The notes under the pieces: generated by a model | Told to the model about the DNA's origin: nothing | What the model saw: the letters and a program-made list of their open reading frames with translations, nothing else | The model's database searches: none | Origin: Pseudomonadota bacterium | GTDB taxonomy: Bacteria; Pseudomonadota; Alphaproteobacteria; Caulobacterales; Caulobacteraceae | Assembly (NCBI GenBank): GCA_018241995.1 | Contig: JAFECT010000009.1 | Coordinates: 1-64,000 of the forward strand | Direction: 5' to 3' | DNA: 64,000 bases | Shown: positions 50,500-59,203 of the stretch, one piece after another | Layout of the letters: each line of letters starts with the position of its first letter | How positions within the stretch are numbered: position 1 is the first letter of the stretch | Translations under genes and position numbers: made by a program

Positions 50500-52006
50500 C
50501 GGCGTTCCTGATCAAATCGGTGCGGCTCCACCAGCCCCCGCCCAGCGCCTGGAACAGGGCGGCGGTATCGGCATAGCGGTTGGCCTGGGCCTGGACGAGC
50601 GCGATGCGCGCCTGCTGGTAGGTCTGCTGGGCGGTCAGAACGGACAGGTAGCTGGCGTAGCCGTCCTTGTACTGCTGCTGCGACAGGTCGAGCGAGACCT
50701 TGGCGGCCTCGGCCGACGCTGCATTGGCCTTCAGGGCCTGGGCGTCCTGGTCGAGCGCGGTCAGGGTGTCGGCGACGTTCTGGAAGCCGGTCAGCACCGC
50801 GCTGCGGTACTGTTCGGACGCCTGCACATAGGCGGCCTTGGCGCCGCGCTCCTTGTGCTTCAGCGCCCCGCCGTCGAAGATCGGCGCGGTCACCGCTGCG
50901 CCCAGGTCCCAGAAGCCCGCGCCCGCGCCGAAGGTCTTGGCCAGGGACAGGCCCATGGTCCCGGCGTCGCCGGTCAGGGTGATATTCGGCAGGCGGTTCG
51001 CCTCGGCGATGCCGATCCCGGCGCTGGCCGCATGCATGTTGGCCTCGGCCTGCAGGATATCCGGCCGCTGGGCCACGAGCGTCGAAGGCAGGCTGAGCGG
51101 CAGGTCGGTCGGCAGGGTCAGGCTCGACAGGTCGAAGCGCTCCTCCGGCGCCTGGCTGGGGAAGCGGCCGGTCAGCACCGCCAAGAGGTGACTTTGTTGG
51201 GCCGACTGCTTGATCAGGTCCGGCAGGGTGGCCGCGACCTGGGCCAGCTGCGCCTCCTGGGCCGCGAGGTCGACCCGGCTCGCATAGCCCTTGGCCACTT
51301 GGTATTTCAGGATCTCGACAGCCTTGGTGTCGATGGCGATCAGTTCGCGCGTGGCGTCGATCTGGGTCTCCAGCGAAGCCTGCTGGATCGCCGCGGCCGC
51401 GACGTTGGAGGTGAGGGTGAGGTGGGCGGCCGCCAGCTGATAGCGGGTCGCGTCCTCCTGCGCCTGGGCCGCCTCGACCGTGCGCCGGTTCAGGCCGAAC
51501 ACGTCGGGCGCATAGGCGACGCTGACTTGCGGCGTGATCAGGCTGAAGGTCGAAGAGGGCCCCTGTGCCGCCGAGGTGCGCTGGCGCACCGCCGAGACCC
51601 CGGCGGTCACGGTCGGGAAATAGGCGCCGCGCTGGGCCAGCACGCCTTCATGCGCGACGGTCAGGGCGGCTTCGGCGGCCTTCAGGTCATGGTTGTTGGC
51701 CAGGGCCTGTTCGATCAGGTCGTTAAGCTGGCGCGAATGGAACAGGGTCCACCAGTCGGCGGGGATTTCCGCGCCTTCGACGAAACGCTGGGCCTGACCG
51801 CCGACGACGCCTGGGGTCGCTACCGTGGCCGTGACCGGCGCCGGGACGTAGCCGGCGACATCCGGCGCGGCAGGCCGCTTGAAGTCCGGCCCGACCGCGC
51901 AGCCCGCGGCCATCAGGCCCAGCGCCGCCACGCAGGCCCAGGCGCGCAGTCGCCTGCCGCATTCGGGCGCCGTCCGGGCAGGCAAAGCTTTGCGCGACTT
52001 GCTCAT
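50489..52006 (-). CDS. Outer-membrane efflux lipoprotein (NodT/CzcC-type channel)
   Basis: This 505-residue TolC-superfamily channel completes the tripartite pump. The signal peptide ends in the lipobox GLMAAGCAVGPDFKRP, typical of NodT-type factors. Two OEP repeats with long coiled-coil segments are present: LIEQALANNHDLKAAEAALT, VSVAYAPDVFGLNRRTVEAA, AQRPDILQAEANMHAASAGI, and the second repeat NRLPNITLTGD through SEQYRSAVLTGFQNVADTLT. The ATG at 52006 is preferred because the signal peptide then has normal length. It is the first gene of the efflux operon, divergent from the Zur-type gene. Confidence 0.92.
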   Translation of the reverse strand: MSKSRKALPARTAPECGRRLRAWACVAALGLMAAGCAVGPDFKRPAAPDVAGYVPAPVTATVATPGVVGGQAQRFVEGAEIPADWWTLFHSRQLNDLIEQALANNHDLKAAEAALTVAHEGVLAQRGAYFPTVTAGVSAVRQRTSAAQGPSSTFSLITPQVSVAYAPDVFGLNRRTVEAAQAQEDATRYQLAAAHLTLTSNVAAAAIQQASLETQIDATRELIAIDTKAVEILKYQVAKGYASRVDLAAQEAQLAQVAATLPDLIKQSAQQSHLLAVLTGRFPSQAPEERFDLSSLTLPTDLPLSLPSTLVAQRPDILQAEANMHAASAGIGIAEANRLPNITLTGDAGTMGLSLAKTFGAGAGFWDLGAAVTAPIFDGGALKHKERGAKAAYVQASEQYRSAVLTGFQNVADTLTALDQDAQALKANAASAEAAKVSLDLSQQQYKDGYASYLSVLTAQQTYQQARIALVQAQANRYADTAALFQALGGGWWSRTDLIRNADAR

Positions 52007-52110
52007 GAGGCCTTGGGCTGGCGTTGAGACGGGTTCAACGGTCGGGTGGCCCTGATCCGGCGTTCCCGGGCCCACATCCGGTCGCGCCATTGGCCGCTTT
52101 CCGCCGAGAA

Positions 52111-52128
52111 GTTATGTGATATTATAAC
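52111..52128. promoter_or_regulatory. Putative Zur box between efflux operon and zur
   Basis: GTTATGTGATATTATAAC has GTTAT/ATAAC arms in an AT-rich centre, standing out from GC-rich surroundings. It resembles the AT-rich palindromes bound by Fur-family zinc regulators in alphaproteobacteria. It lies 85 bp upstream of the zur-like gene and 104 bp upstream of the efflux operon, so it could serve autoregulation, efflux control or both. Confidence 0.6.
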
Positions 52129-52213
52129 GTCGCGTCAATGCGCTAAGCCAATTGGCCTCGTCGGTGGGCGTCGCGTTGCCAATCCGGATTTTGTGGGTCA
52201 CAGTTTTCGCGCC

Positions 52214-52693
52214 ATGAGCCTTGTTTGCGACCACCACAAACATAAGGCGCGCCCTGCGGCCTCGCTTGGCCAGGCGATGTCGATGGCCGAGGGCCGCTGC
52301 CTCGAAGCCGGAGAGCGCTGGACGGCGCCGCGCAAGCGCGTGTTCGAGCTGCTGCTGCAGGCCGGAGCGCCGGTGAAGGCCTACGACCTGATCGCCGACT
52401 ACGGTCACGGCCAGGACCGGGGCGTGGCCAAGCCGCCGACCATCTATCGCGCGCTCGATTTCCTGTCTGGCATGGGTCTGGTGCACCGGATCCCCAGCCT
52501 CAACGCCTATGTCGCGTGCGCCGTCGATGAGGCGGTGCACTCCGCCTCGTTCCTGATCTGCGACTGCTGCGGCTCGGCGGAGGAGTTCGACCCGAAGGTC
52601 GAGCCGGTGGTCCGCGCTCAGGCTGAGCACCTGGGCTTTCGCCCCACCGCCATGGCGCTGGAAGTGCGCGGGCTGTGCCGCGCCTGCGCCTGA
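52214..52693 (+). CDS. zur: Fur-family zinc uptake regulator Zur
   Basis: This 159-residue Fur-family repressor senses zinc. A His-rich start (CDHHKHK) precedes the winged-helix domain (RWTAPRKRVFELLLQAGAP, KPPTIYRALDFLSGMGLVHR). The dimer domain has the structural CxxC pairs in ICDCCGSAEEF and GLCRACA. The NAYVACAVDE and HSASFLICDCCG layout resembles Zur rather than Fur or PerR. The ATG at 52214 gives the normal length; an in-frame extension to 52046 crosses the palindrome. It is divergent from a CzcCBA-like efflux operon. A gene for Zn import is not in the window, so assignment to Zur rests on sequence features and context. Confidence 0.85.
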   Translation: MSLVCDHHKHKARPAASLGQAMSMAEGRCLEAGERWTAPRKRVFELLLQAGAPVKAYDLIADYGHGQDRGVAKPPTIYRALDFLSGMGLVHRIPSLNAYVACAVDEAVHSASFLICDCCGSAEEFDPKVEPVVRAQAEHLGFRPTAMALEVRGLCRACA

Positions 52694-52781
52694 CCGAACT
52701 CCTTTCCGATTTAGCGCCGCTCCGCGTTAGGATGGCGACAGCATCGGCGCCTTGAGCGCGCGTGGCGACCAGGGGGCGGAC

Positions 52782-54998
52782 TTGCGGATTTCGGGGCGGA
52801 CTTCAGTTCGGATTGCAGCGGCGCTGTCAGCCGCGGGTCTCGTCGCGACCCTGACCCCGTCGGCCGCGCTGGCGGCCAAAGGCGAGAAGGCGCGCTGGCG
52901 GGCGGAGGCGTCGCGGGTCACGATCACGCGCGACGACTGGGGCATCGCCCACGTGCACGGCAAGAGCGACGCCGACGCCGTGTTCGGCATGATCTACGCC
53001 CAGGCCGAGGACGACTTCAATCGGGTGGAGACCAACTACCTGACCTCGTTGGGGCGCACCGCCGAGGTCGAGGGCGAGAAGGCGATCTGGCAGGACCTGC
53101 GCCAGAAGCTGTGGGTCGATCCTGTCGATCTGAAGGCCAAGTACGCAGCCAGCCCCGCTTGGCTGAAGCGGCTGATGAACGCTTGGGCCGATGGCCTGAA
53201 CTTCTACCTGGCCACCCACCCCCAGACGAAGCCCAAGCTGATCACCCGCTTTGAGCCGTGGATGGCGCTGAGCTTCTCGGAGGGCAGCATCGGCGGCGAC
53301 ATCGAGCGCGTCTCGACCGCTGAGCTGGAGCGCTTCTACGGCGCCTCCCGCGAGCGCATGGCCCTGGCCGAGGCCGAGGTTCCCAAACACTACAAGGAGC
53401 CCACCGGCTCCAACGGCTTCGCGATCGCACCATCGAACACGGCCAACGGCCACGCTCTTTTGCTGATCAATCCGCACACCTCGTTCTTCTTCCGGTCGGA
53501 GGCGCAGGTCACCAGCGACCAGGGCCTGAACGCCTATGGCGCGGCGACCTGGGGGCAGTTCTTCGTCTACCAGGGCTTCAACCCGCACACCGGCTGGATG
53601 AACACCTCGTCCGGCGTCGACAGCGTCGATGAGTTCGCCGAGACCATCGTCAAGCGCAACGGCAAGCTGTTCTATCGCTACGGCGCCGAGGAGCGGCCGG
53701 TGACGGTCTCCAAAATCGTCGTGCCCTATCGCGCAACCGACGGTTCGACGAAGCGGCGCGAGTTCACCGTCTATCGCACCCACCACGGCCCGATCGTGCG
53801 CGAGGCCGTCGACGGCAAGTGGATCGCCTTCGCCCTGATGAACCGGCCCGTCGAGGCGCTGAGCCAATCATTCCTGCGCACCAAGCAGCACGACTACGCC
53901 TCGTTCCTGAAGGTGGCGGAGTTGAAGGCCAACTCGTCCAACAACACCATCTTCGCCGACGACAAGGGCGAGATCGCCTATCTGCACGCCCAGTTCATCC
54001 CCAGGCGCGACGACCACTTCGACTACACCAAGCCGGTGGACGGCTCCGATCCCGCCACCGACTGGCATGGGCTGCATGCGCTGAACGAGGCGCCGCATCT
54101 GCTCAATCCCAAGACCGGCTGGCTGTTCAATACCAACGACTGGCCCTATTCGGCCGCCGGCCCCGATAGCCCCAAGCGCGCCGACTATCCGCGCTACATG
54201 GACCAGGCGGGGGAAAACGCGCGCGGCGTCCACGCGACCATGGTCCTGGAAGCCCGCAAGGACTTCACGCTGAAGCGCCTGCGCGACGCGGCCTTCGACC
54301 CCTACCTGACCGGCTTCGCGCGGCTGATCCCGACCCTGACGGAAGCCTGGGACCAGGCGCCGGCGAGCGATCCGCTCAAGGCCCGCCTGACCGACCAGGT
54401 CGCGGCGCTCAGGGCCTGGGACAGGCGCTGGTCCGCCTCATCGACCGAGACCTCACTGGCGGTGTTCTGGGGCGACGCCCTCTTCGCCATGACGGCCAAA
54501 GAGGCCAAGGCGTCGGGCCTGAACAACTTCGAATACATGGCCACCCGCGCCACCCCGCAGGAGCGGCTGCAGGCCCTGGCGGAGGCTTCGGACCGGCTGA
54601 GCAGCGACTTCGGCTCCTGGCGCACGCCCTGGGGCGAGATCAACCGCTTCCAGCGCATCACCGACGAGATCAGCCCGCACTTTACCGACGATGGCCCGTC
54701 GATCCCGGTGCCGTTCGTGTCGTCACAGTGGGGCTCGCTCGCCTCGTTCGGCGCGCGCCGCTACGAGGGGACCAAGCGCTACTACGGGACCAGCGGCAAC
54801 AGCTTCGTGGCCATGGTCGAGTTCGGCCCCAGAATCCACGCCATCGCGGTGACCGCCGGGGGCGAGAGCGGCGATCCCAAGTCGCCCCACTTCAACGACG
54901 AGGCGGGGCGCTACGCCTCGGGCGACCTGCGCGAGGTCTATTTCTATCCGGAGCAGCTGAAGGGCCACACCGAGCGGCGCTACCGACCCGGGCGTTAG
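52782..54998 (+). CDS. Penicillin-acylase-family N-terminal-nucleophile hydrolase, exported
   Basis: This 738-residue precursor of an Ntn amidase has a signal peptide (SVRIAAALSAAGLVATLTPS...ALA). The alpha chain contains ITRDDWGIAHVHGKSDADAV and FGMIYAQAEDDFNRVE. A linker ends at EPTGSNGFAI, where Ser becomes the catalytic N-terminal residue of the beta chain after autocleavage. The beta chain has LLINPHTSF and AELKANSSNNTIFADDKGEI, typical of the family. Members include penicillin, cephalosporin and N-acyl-homoserine-lactone acylases; the substrate here cannot be told. The TTG at 52782 has AGGGGG five bases upstream and is preferred to TTG 52752, which has a poor ribosome site. Confidence 0.88.
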   Translation: MRISGRTSVRIAAALSAAGLVATLTPSAALAAKGEKARWRAEASRVTITRDDWGIAHVHGKSDADAVFGMIYAQAEDDFNRVETNYLTSLGRTAEVEGEKAIWQDLRQKLWVDPVDLKAKYAASPAWLKRLMNAWADGLNFYLATHPQTKPKLITRFEPWMALSFSEGSIGGDIERVSTAELERFYGASRERMALAEAEVPKHYKEPTGSNGFAIAPSNTANGHALLLINPHTSFFFRSEAQVTSDQGLNAYGAATWGQFFVYQGFNPHTGWMNTSSGVDSVDEFAETIVKRNGKLFYRYGAEERPVTVSKIVVPYRATDGSTKRREFTVYRTHHGPIVREAVDGKWIAFALMNRPVEALSQSFLRTKQHDYASFLKVAELKANSSNNTIFADDKGEIAYLHAQFIPRRDDHFDYTKPVDGSDPATDWHGLHALNEAPHLLNPKTGWLFNTNDWPYSAAGPDSPKRADYPRYMDQAGENARGVHATMVLEARKDFTLKRLRDAAFDPYLTGFARLIPTLTEAWDQAPASDPLKARLTDQVAALRAWDRRWSASSTETSLAVFWGDALFAMTAKEAKASGLNNFEYMATRATPQERLQALAEASDRLSSDFGSWRTPWGEINRFQRITDEISPHFTDDGPSIPVPFVSSQWGSLASFGARRYEGTKRYYGTSGNSFVAMVEFGPRIHAIAVTAGGESGDPKSPHFNDEAGRYASGDLREVYFYPEQLKGHTERRYRPGR

Positions 54999-55056
54999 CC
55001 TCTCGGGGCGCAGAGCCGGTCGCCAGGCAGCCGGCCATGGCCGGGTCGCGCGCCGA

Positions 55057-55164
55057 TCAGCCGATCGACATCTGGATCGCGTGGTAGGCTTGGCCGTCGG
55101 CGCTGCATGGCTCCCTGGCCGCGACCGGGCTGGCCTCGACGAACCAGGCGCTGCCGCCCCCCAC
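55057..55164 (-). other. Possible coding remnant or microprotein
   Basis: In the 234-bp gap between the acylase gene and fixJ, one minus-strand frame stays open and reads GGGSAWFVEASPVAAREP followed by CSADGQAYHAIQMSIG and a TGA. Third positions are almost all G or C, as in real genes here. A GTG could start it at 55164, but no ribosome site is visible. It may be the tail of a lost gene or a 35-residue protein. I do not recognise it. Confidence 0.3.
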
Positions 55165-55232
55165 ATGACGATGCGCGTGTTCGCCAGGACTTCCATAAAA
55201 AGGGCTAGCGGATTTCGCCGGCTGTTTAGCGG

Positions 55233-55850
55233 TTAGTCCGCGCGCACGCCGACCACGCCGGCGGAAAGGGCGAGACGGATCAGGTCGGCGAAGGTCTCGG
55301 CCCCCATCTTGGTCATGACCTTGGCGCGGTAGATCTCCACGGTGCGCGGGCTGATGCCCAGATCGCGAGCGATGATCTTGTTGGCGTGTCCGCGCACCAG
55401 CCCTTCGAGCACCTGGCGTTCCCGCAGGGACAGCTGGCTCAGGCGGCCATCCGGATCGTTCTCCGAGGCGCCATCGGCGCGGCCGCCCTTGAGCGCCGTT
55501 CGCACGGCCGCCAGAAGCACCTCGTCCTCGAACGGCTTTTCGATGAAATCCACGGCTCCGAGCTTCATCGCCTCTACCGCCAGCGGCACGTCGCCGTGGC
55601 CGGTGATGACGACGACCGGCAGCATGGATTCGACGGCTTGCAGGCGTCGCACAAGGTCCAACCCGCTCATCTCGGGCATGCGGACGTCAGTGACGACGCA
55701 TCCGCCTTCCAGTCCGGGAGCGATATCGAGGAAGGCCAGTGGGGATTCGTAAAGCTGCGCCTTCAATCCCGCGGCGGCGAAGAGAAAACCCAGCGAATCG
55801 CGGACGGCCACATCGTCATCGATGACATGGACCTGGATTTCGTCAGGCAT
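55233..55850 (-). CDS. fixJ: Two-component response regulator FixJ
   Basis: FixJ is the transcription activator phosphorylated by FixL under low oxygen. The 205-residue protein has an N-terminal receiver ([18 protein letters not shown], phospho-acceptor Asp55 in [41 protein letters not shown]). The C-terminal LuxR-type helix-turn-helix has [39 protein letters not shown] and [17 protein letters not shown]. The ATG at 55850 overlaps the fixL end by 8 bp. Target fixK genes are not in the window, but FNR/FixK-type boxes nearby suggest the cascade operates here. Confidence 0.93.
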   Translation of the reverse strand: MPDEIQVHVIDDDVAVRDSLGFLFAAAGLKAQLYESPLAFLDIAPGLEGGCVVTDVRMPEMSGLDLVRRLQAVESMLPVVVITGHGDVPLAVEAMKLGAVDFIEKPFEDEVLLAAVRTALKGGRADGASENDPDGRLSQLSLRERQVLEGLVRGHANKIIARDLGISPRTVEIYRAKVMTKMGAETFADLIRLALSAGVVGVRAD

Positions 55851-57411
55851 CGTTGTCCTCTTCGGTGACGGCCGGCAGGGTGAAGTTGAACAGGGTTCCG
55901 CCCCCTGCGCGATCTTCCGCCCAGATGCGGCCGCCGTGAGCTTCCACGATCGTGCGGCAAATCGAAAGACCCACGCCCATGCCATGGGGCTTTGTCGTCA
56001 TGAAAGGCTGGAAGAGGCTGGCGCGCATTTCCGGCGCCAGGCCCGAGCCGGTGTCCGAGACGCTGATGCGCACCATGTCCTGGGGCGCCGGCGCGCTTTC
56101 GATCAGGAGATCGCGCGTCGGAACCCCCTCCATCGCTTCCATGGCATTGCGGATCAGGTTCAGCAGCACCTGCTGCACCTGCACCTTGTCGGCCAGCACC
56201 AGGTCGCAATCCGGATCAAGCTTGGTGGTGGCGTTGATCGCGCGCTCCTTGGCGCCGACCAGCGCCAGGGCGCCGGCCTCGACCACGAGTTTTGACACGC
56301 TTTCGATGCGCCGTTCGGTCTCGCCCCGCGACACGAAGTCCCTCAGCCGCCGTATGATATCGCCCGCGCGCAGGGTCTGGCGCGACGCCTTGTCGAGCGC
56401 GTCCCGCCACAGCGTCATGTCGGCCGGCGCCTCGGCTTCGCTCATGCGCTTGAGGCCGGCCAAGTAGTTGCCGATGGCCGACAGGGGCTGGTTCAGTTCG
56501 TGGGCCAGGGCGGAACTCATTTCACCCAGCGCGGTCACCCGGGAGATGTGCACCAGCTCGGTCTGCAGCTCCTGCACGCGCGCCTGGCTCTCCTGCCGCT
56601 CCGTCAGGTCGCGCACGAAGCCGGTGAAGAAGCGGTCCGCCCCGGCGACTTCGCCCACCGACAGCTCCATGGGAAAGGTCGAGCCGTCCTTGCGCAGACC
56701 CACGACCACACGACCAATGCCGATGATGCGGCGTTCGCCGGTGGTGGCGTACCGCTCGAGATAGCTGTCGTGCGCCTCCCGATAGGGTGAAGGCATCAGC
56801 AGGCTGACGTTGCGCCCCACCACCTCCTCGGCGGTATGGCCGAACAGCCGCTCGGCGGCCCTGCTGAACGAGGTGATGAGCCCGTGGTCGTCGATCACCA
56901 CCATGGCGTCGGGCACGGTGTCGAGGATCGAGCGCAGGTGCGCTTCCCGGGCCTTGAGCGAGTCGTTGGTCAGCATCGCCGCCTCGCGCGAACGCGACAG
57001 CCATTCGCCGAAGGCCGCGGCCAGCACGCCCACCACGAGGAAGGCCATGGTGTCGGTCAGATAGCGGCCGTCGCTCGTTGCGCGCATGGTCATGGCGACC
57101 ACCGCCGCCGTCGTGGCCAGCAGGCCTACGCCGAGGCCGCCAAGCGCGCTTGCGGCGAGGACCAGAGGCGTCACCAGAAGATAGACCGCGCCGCCGGGGA
57201 TGCTGGGCGCCAGCAGTCGGATCGCCAGGACCGCAACCCCGCACCCGGCCACCGCCGCCCACGCGGCCAGCTTCAGGCGGGGGTATCGGCCCAGCCAGCT
57301 GGCGCTCAAGCGACTCGCCGCGTGATGAGTGAGCGTGGCGATGAGGCTCTCCCCTGAAGTCGCCGCAGGGTCTGGCTGCGACTCATCCAAGTGTAGCGGC
57401 GGAGAGCTCAA
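55843..57411 (-). CDS. fixL: Oxygen-sensing heme-PAS histidine kinase FixL
   Basis: This 522-residue membrane kinase carries about four hydrophobic segments (residues 45-140), then a PAS domain (about 155-275) and a kinase core. The heme-binding stretch [12 protein letters not shown] includes His214, equivalent to the proximal heme ligand of rhizobial FixL, and the following [20 protein letters not shown] carries the regulatory arginine. [12 protein letters not shown], phospho-His in [41 protein letters not shown] and [18 protein letters not shown] complete the FixL pattern. The start is TTG 57411 with a weak ribosome site; TTG 57390 is possible. It lies 23 bp after a small membrane-protein gene and overlaps fixJ. 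Confidence 0.93.
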   Translation of the reverse strand: MSSPPLHLDESQPDPAATSGESLIATLTHHAASRLSASWLGRYPRLKLAAWAAVAGCGVAVLAIRLLAPSIPGGAVYLLVTPLVLAASALGGLGVGLLATTAAVVAMTMRATSDGRYLTDTMAFLVVGVLAAAFGEWLSRSREAAMLTNDSLKAREAHLRSILDTVPDAMVVIDDHGLITSFSRAAERLFGHTAEEVVGRNVSLLMPSPYREAHDSYLERYATTGERRIIGIGRVVVGLRKDGSTFPMELSVGEVAGADRFFTGFVRDLTERQESQARVQELQTELVHISRVTALGEMSSALAHELNQPLSAIGNYLAGLKRMSEAEAPADMTLWRDALDKASRQTLRAGDIIRRLRDFVSRGETERRIESVSKLVVEAGALALVGAKERAINATTKLDPDCDLVLADKVQVQQVLLNLIRNAMEAMEGVPTRDLLIESAPAPQDMVRISVSDTGSGLAPEMRASLFQPFMTTKPHGMGVGLSICRTIVEAHGGRIWAEDRAGGGTLFNFTLPAVTEEDNDA

Positions 57412-57434
57412 TCGCCGAGCGGGCGCGGGGGAGG

Positions 57435-57602
57435 TCAGGCGGCCCGTCGCAGATCGTGGGTTTCGCCCGCGTCCTGCGCCGCTCGGCCCGGCGCCGGCTT
57501 GGGCGCGCGATTGGACCAGTAGCGCACCACAGCCAGGGTCACCGCGAAAATCGTGAAGGCGGCGACGATCAGGGTGAGTATCAAGGCTGTCGCGGACGTC
57601 AT
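57435..57602 (-). CDS. Small single-span membrane protein upstream of fixL
   Basis: This 55-residue protein has one strong membrane helix ([20 protein letters not shown]) followed by a basic segment [15 protein letters not shown] and an acidic tail. I do not recognise it. The ATG at 57602 is preferred to the in-frame start at 57632. It lies 23 bp before fixL on the same strand and has an FNR/FixK-type box 57 bp upstream, so it is probably the first gene of an autoregulated fixLJ operon. It may be an oxidase-associated microprotein or a modulator of FixL; that is inference from position. Confidence 0.65.
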   Translation of the reverse strand: MTSATALILTLIVAAFTIFAVTLAVVRYWSNRAPKPAPGRAAQDAGETHDLRRAA

Positions 57603-57659
57603 GGCTGCGCTCCGGTTTGAGAACGGCGACAACGGTGACGCTCTGGTGATGGACCGGCC

Positions 57660-57673
57660 TTGATCGAGGTCAA
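57660..57673 (-). promoter_or_regulatory. FNR/FixK-type box upstream of the fixLJ unit
   Basis: TTGATCGAGGTCAA (minus strand TTGACCTCGATCAA) fits the TTGAT-N4-ATCAA consensus with one mismatch. Its nearest edge is 57 bp upstream of the small membrane-protein ATG that leads into fixL. With activation centred at -41.5 the leader would be about 23 nt. Confidence 0.7.
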
Positions 57674-57680
57674 ACCCCGC

Positions 57681-57956
57681 TCACGCGAGCGCCAGGAAGA
57701 GGCCCCAGGCCAGCACGGGCCATACGACCAGCGGGGAGAGCAGGACCCGCCAGGGCATGGCGCGGGGCGCCAGGCCGAAGCCGTGGAAGCAGGCGCCCGC
57801 CGCGCCGAGGCCCAGGAGCCCCGCAGCCGCATGCAGCCGCGGGGTCATGGCGTGGCCGAGCAGGAACGGCGCAAGGCTCATCAGGACGAAGATCGACAGG
57901 CCCGCGCATAGCGACAGCGCGCGGGCCGGCCCCTCAATCCAGGCCGGGCTCGTCAC
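57681..57956 (-). CDS. ybgE: Cyd operon protein YbgE
   Basis: This 91-residue membrane protein has three hydrophobic segments and follows cydX. The family pattern is visible: GAAGACFHGFGLAPRAMPWR followed by VLLSPLVVWPVLAWGLFLAL, matching the G-x-x-x-G-F-x-H-G-x-G-F ... W-R-x-L-x-x-P core of YbgE. The GTG start at 57956 overlaps the cydX coding region by 23 bp. The precise role of YbgE in bd-oxidase function is not established. It is the last gene of the operon; the FNR/FixK box for the next unit begins just beyond it. Confidence 0.8.
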   Translation of the reverse strand: MTSPAWIEGPARALSLCAGLSIFVLMSLAPFLLGHAMTPRLHAAAGLLGLGAAGACFHGFGLAPRAMPWRVLLSPLVVWPVLAWGLFLALA

Positions 57957-58038
57957 TGGTCAGTTCCAGCCACAGGGCGTTCAGGACGGCGAAGGCGCCG
58001 GCCAGGCTCAGGCCGAGAATCCAGCTGAAGTACCACAT
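57934..58038 (-). CDS. cydX: Cytochrome bd subunit CydX (34 residues)
   Basis: CydX is the single-helix accessory subunit that stabilises the heme centres of cytochrome bd. Translating the minus strand from the ATG at 58038 gives MWYFSWILGLSLAGAFAVLN, then ALWLELTSDEPGLD and a stop. The start MWYFSWILG and the ALWLE segment are the CydX signature. It starts 19 bp after the cydB stop codon and overlaps ybgE. At 34 residues it is easily missed by gene finders. Confidence 0.93.
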   Translation of the reverse strand: MWYFSWILGLSLAGAFAVLNALWLELTSDEPGLD

Positions 58039-58057
58039 GGACGTGTTCGCTCCGGGT

Positions 58058-59191
58058 TCAGTAGGCGTGAGGGGCGTCTTCGACGTCGGCCGTGGTCACG
58101 GGGCCGCGCAGCACCCGGTAGACCCAGGCCGTGTAGGCCAGGACGATCGGCAGGAAGACGATGGTGGCCACGGTCATGATGGCCAGGGTGAGGGCGCTGG
58201 AGGACGCGTCCCAGACCGTCAGGCTGGAGCGCGGGTCGAGGGAGGACGGCAGCAGGAATGGGAACAGGCTGACCCCGGCCGTTGCGACGATGCCGGCGAT
58301 CGACAGGGCGCTGGTGAACCAAGCCATGGCGGCTTTGCGCAGCATCAGCCAGAACGCGGTCGTCATCGGTCCGGCGAGCCCTAGCACCGGGGCCAGCAGC
58401 ATCCAGGGATAGAGACGGTAGTTGATCAGCAGCGCCCCGCCGACGCGAACCACCGTCTTGCCCAAGGGATTGGACGGGCCGTCGGGGCCGGCCGAGGCGC
58501 CGAGCGCATAGCCGTTCAGATAGCCGACCCAAAGGCCGCCCACCGCGAAGAGGACGAGGGTCGCCAAGGCCAGCCAGATGCCCGCCCGGCGCGACCGGTC
58601 CTGCACGCCGCCGCGCGTCTTGCCCGCCAGCCAGACCGCGCCGTGGGTGGCGATCATGGCCACGCTGACCAGGCCGCAGAGCAGGGCGAAGGGGTTGAAC
58701 AGGCCGAGCAGCGAGCCGGTGTAGGTCATGCGCAGGCTGTCGTCGAAGCGGAAGGGCACGCCCTGCAGGACGTTGCCGAAGGCCACGCCGAAGACCAGGG
58801 CCGGCACCAGGCCGCCCACGAACAGGGCCCAGTCCCAGGTGGAGCGCCAGCGCGCATCGGCGATCTTGGACCGGAACTTGAACCCGACAGGCCTGAGTAT
58901 GAGCGCCGCGAGCAGCAACAGCATGGCCAGGTAGAAACCCGAGAACGCCACGCCGTAGAGCGGGGGCCAGGCGGCAAAGACCGCGCCGCCGCCCAGGATC
59001 AGCCAGACCTGGTTGCCTTCCCAGACCGGGCCCACCGTGTTGATCACCACCCGGCGTTCGGAATCGTCCCTGGCGACGAAGGGCAGCAGGATCGCCGACC
59101 CCATGTCGAAGCCGTCCATCACGGCGATGCCGATCAACAGCACCCCCAGGATCGCCCACCAGAGCAGGCGCAGGATTTCATAGTCGAGCAT
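58058..59191 (-). CDS. cydB: Cytochrome bd ubiquinol oxidase subunit II, CydB
   Basis: CydB is the 377-residue partner of CydA in the high-affinity quinol oxidase. It has about nine membrane helices and the conserved stretches [20 protein letters not shown] followed by [56 protein letters not shown] and [20 protein letters not shown]. Length matches E. coli CydB (379). It starts 12 bp after cydA and is followed by cydX and ybgE, giving the canonical order. Confidence 0.96.
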   Translation of the reverse strand: MLDYEILRLLWWAILGVLLIGIAVMDGFDMGSAILLPFVARDDSERRVVINTVGPVWEGNQVWLILGGGAVFAAWPPLYGVAFSGFYLAMLLLLAALILRPVGFKFRSKIADARWRSTWDWALFVGGLVPALVFGVAFGNVLQGVPFRFDDSLRMTYTGSLLGLFNPFALLCGLVSVAMIATHGAVWLAGKTRGGVQDRSRRAGIWLALATLVLFAVGGLWVGYLNGYALGASAGPDGPSNPLGKTVVRVGGALLINYRLYPWMLLAPVLGLAGPMTTAFWLMLRKAAMAWFTSALSIAGIVATAGVSLFPFLLPSSLDPRSSLTVWDASSSALTLAIMTVATIVFLPIVLAYTAWVYRVLRGPVTTADVEDAPHAY

Positions 59192-59203
59192 GACGCGCGC
59201 TCC

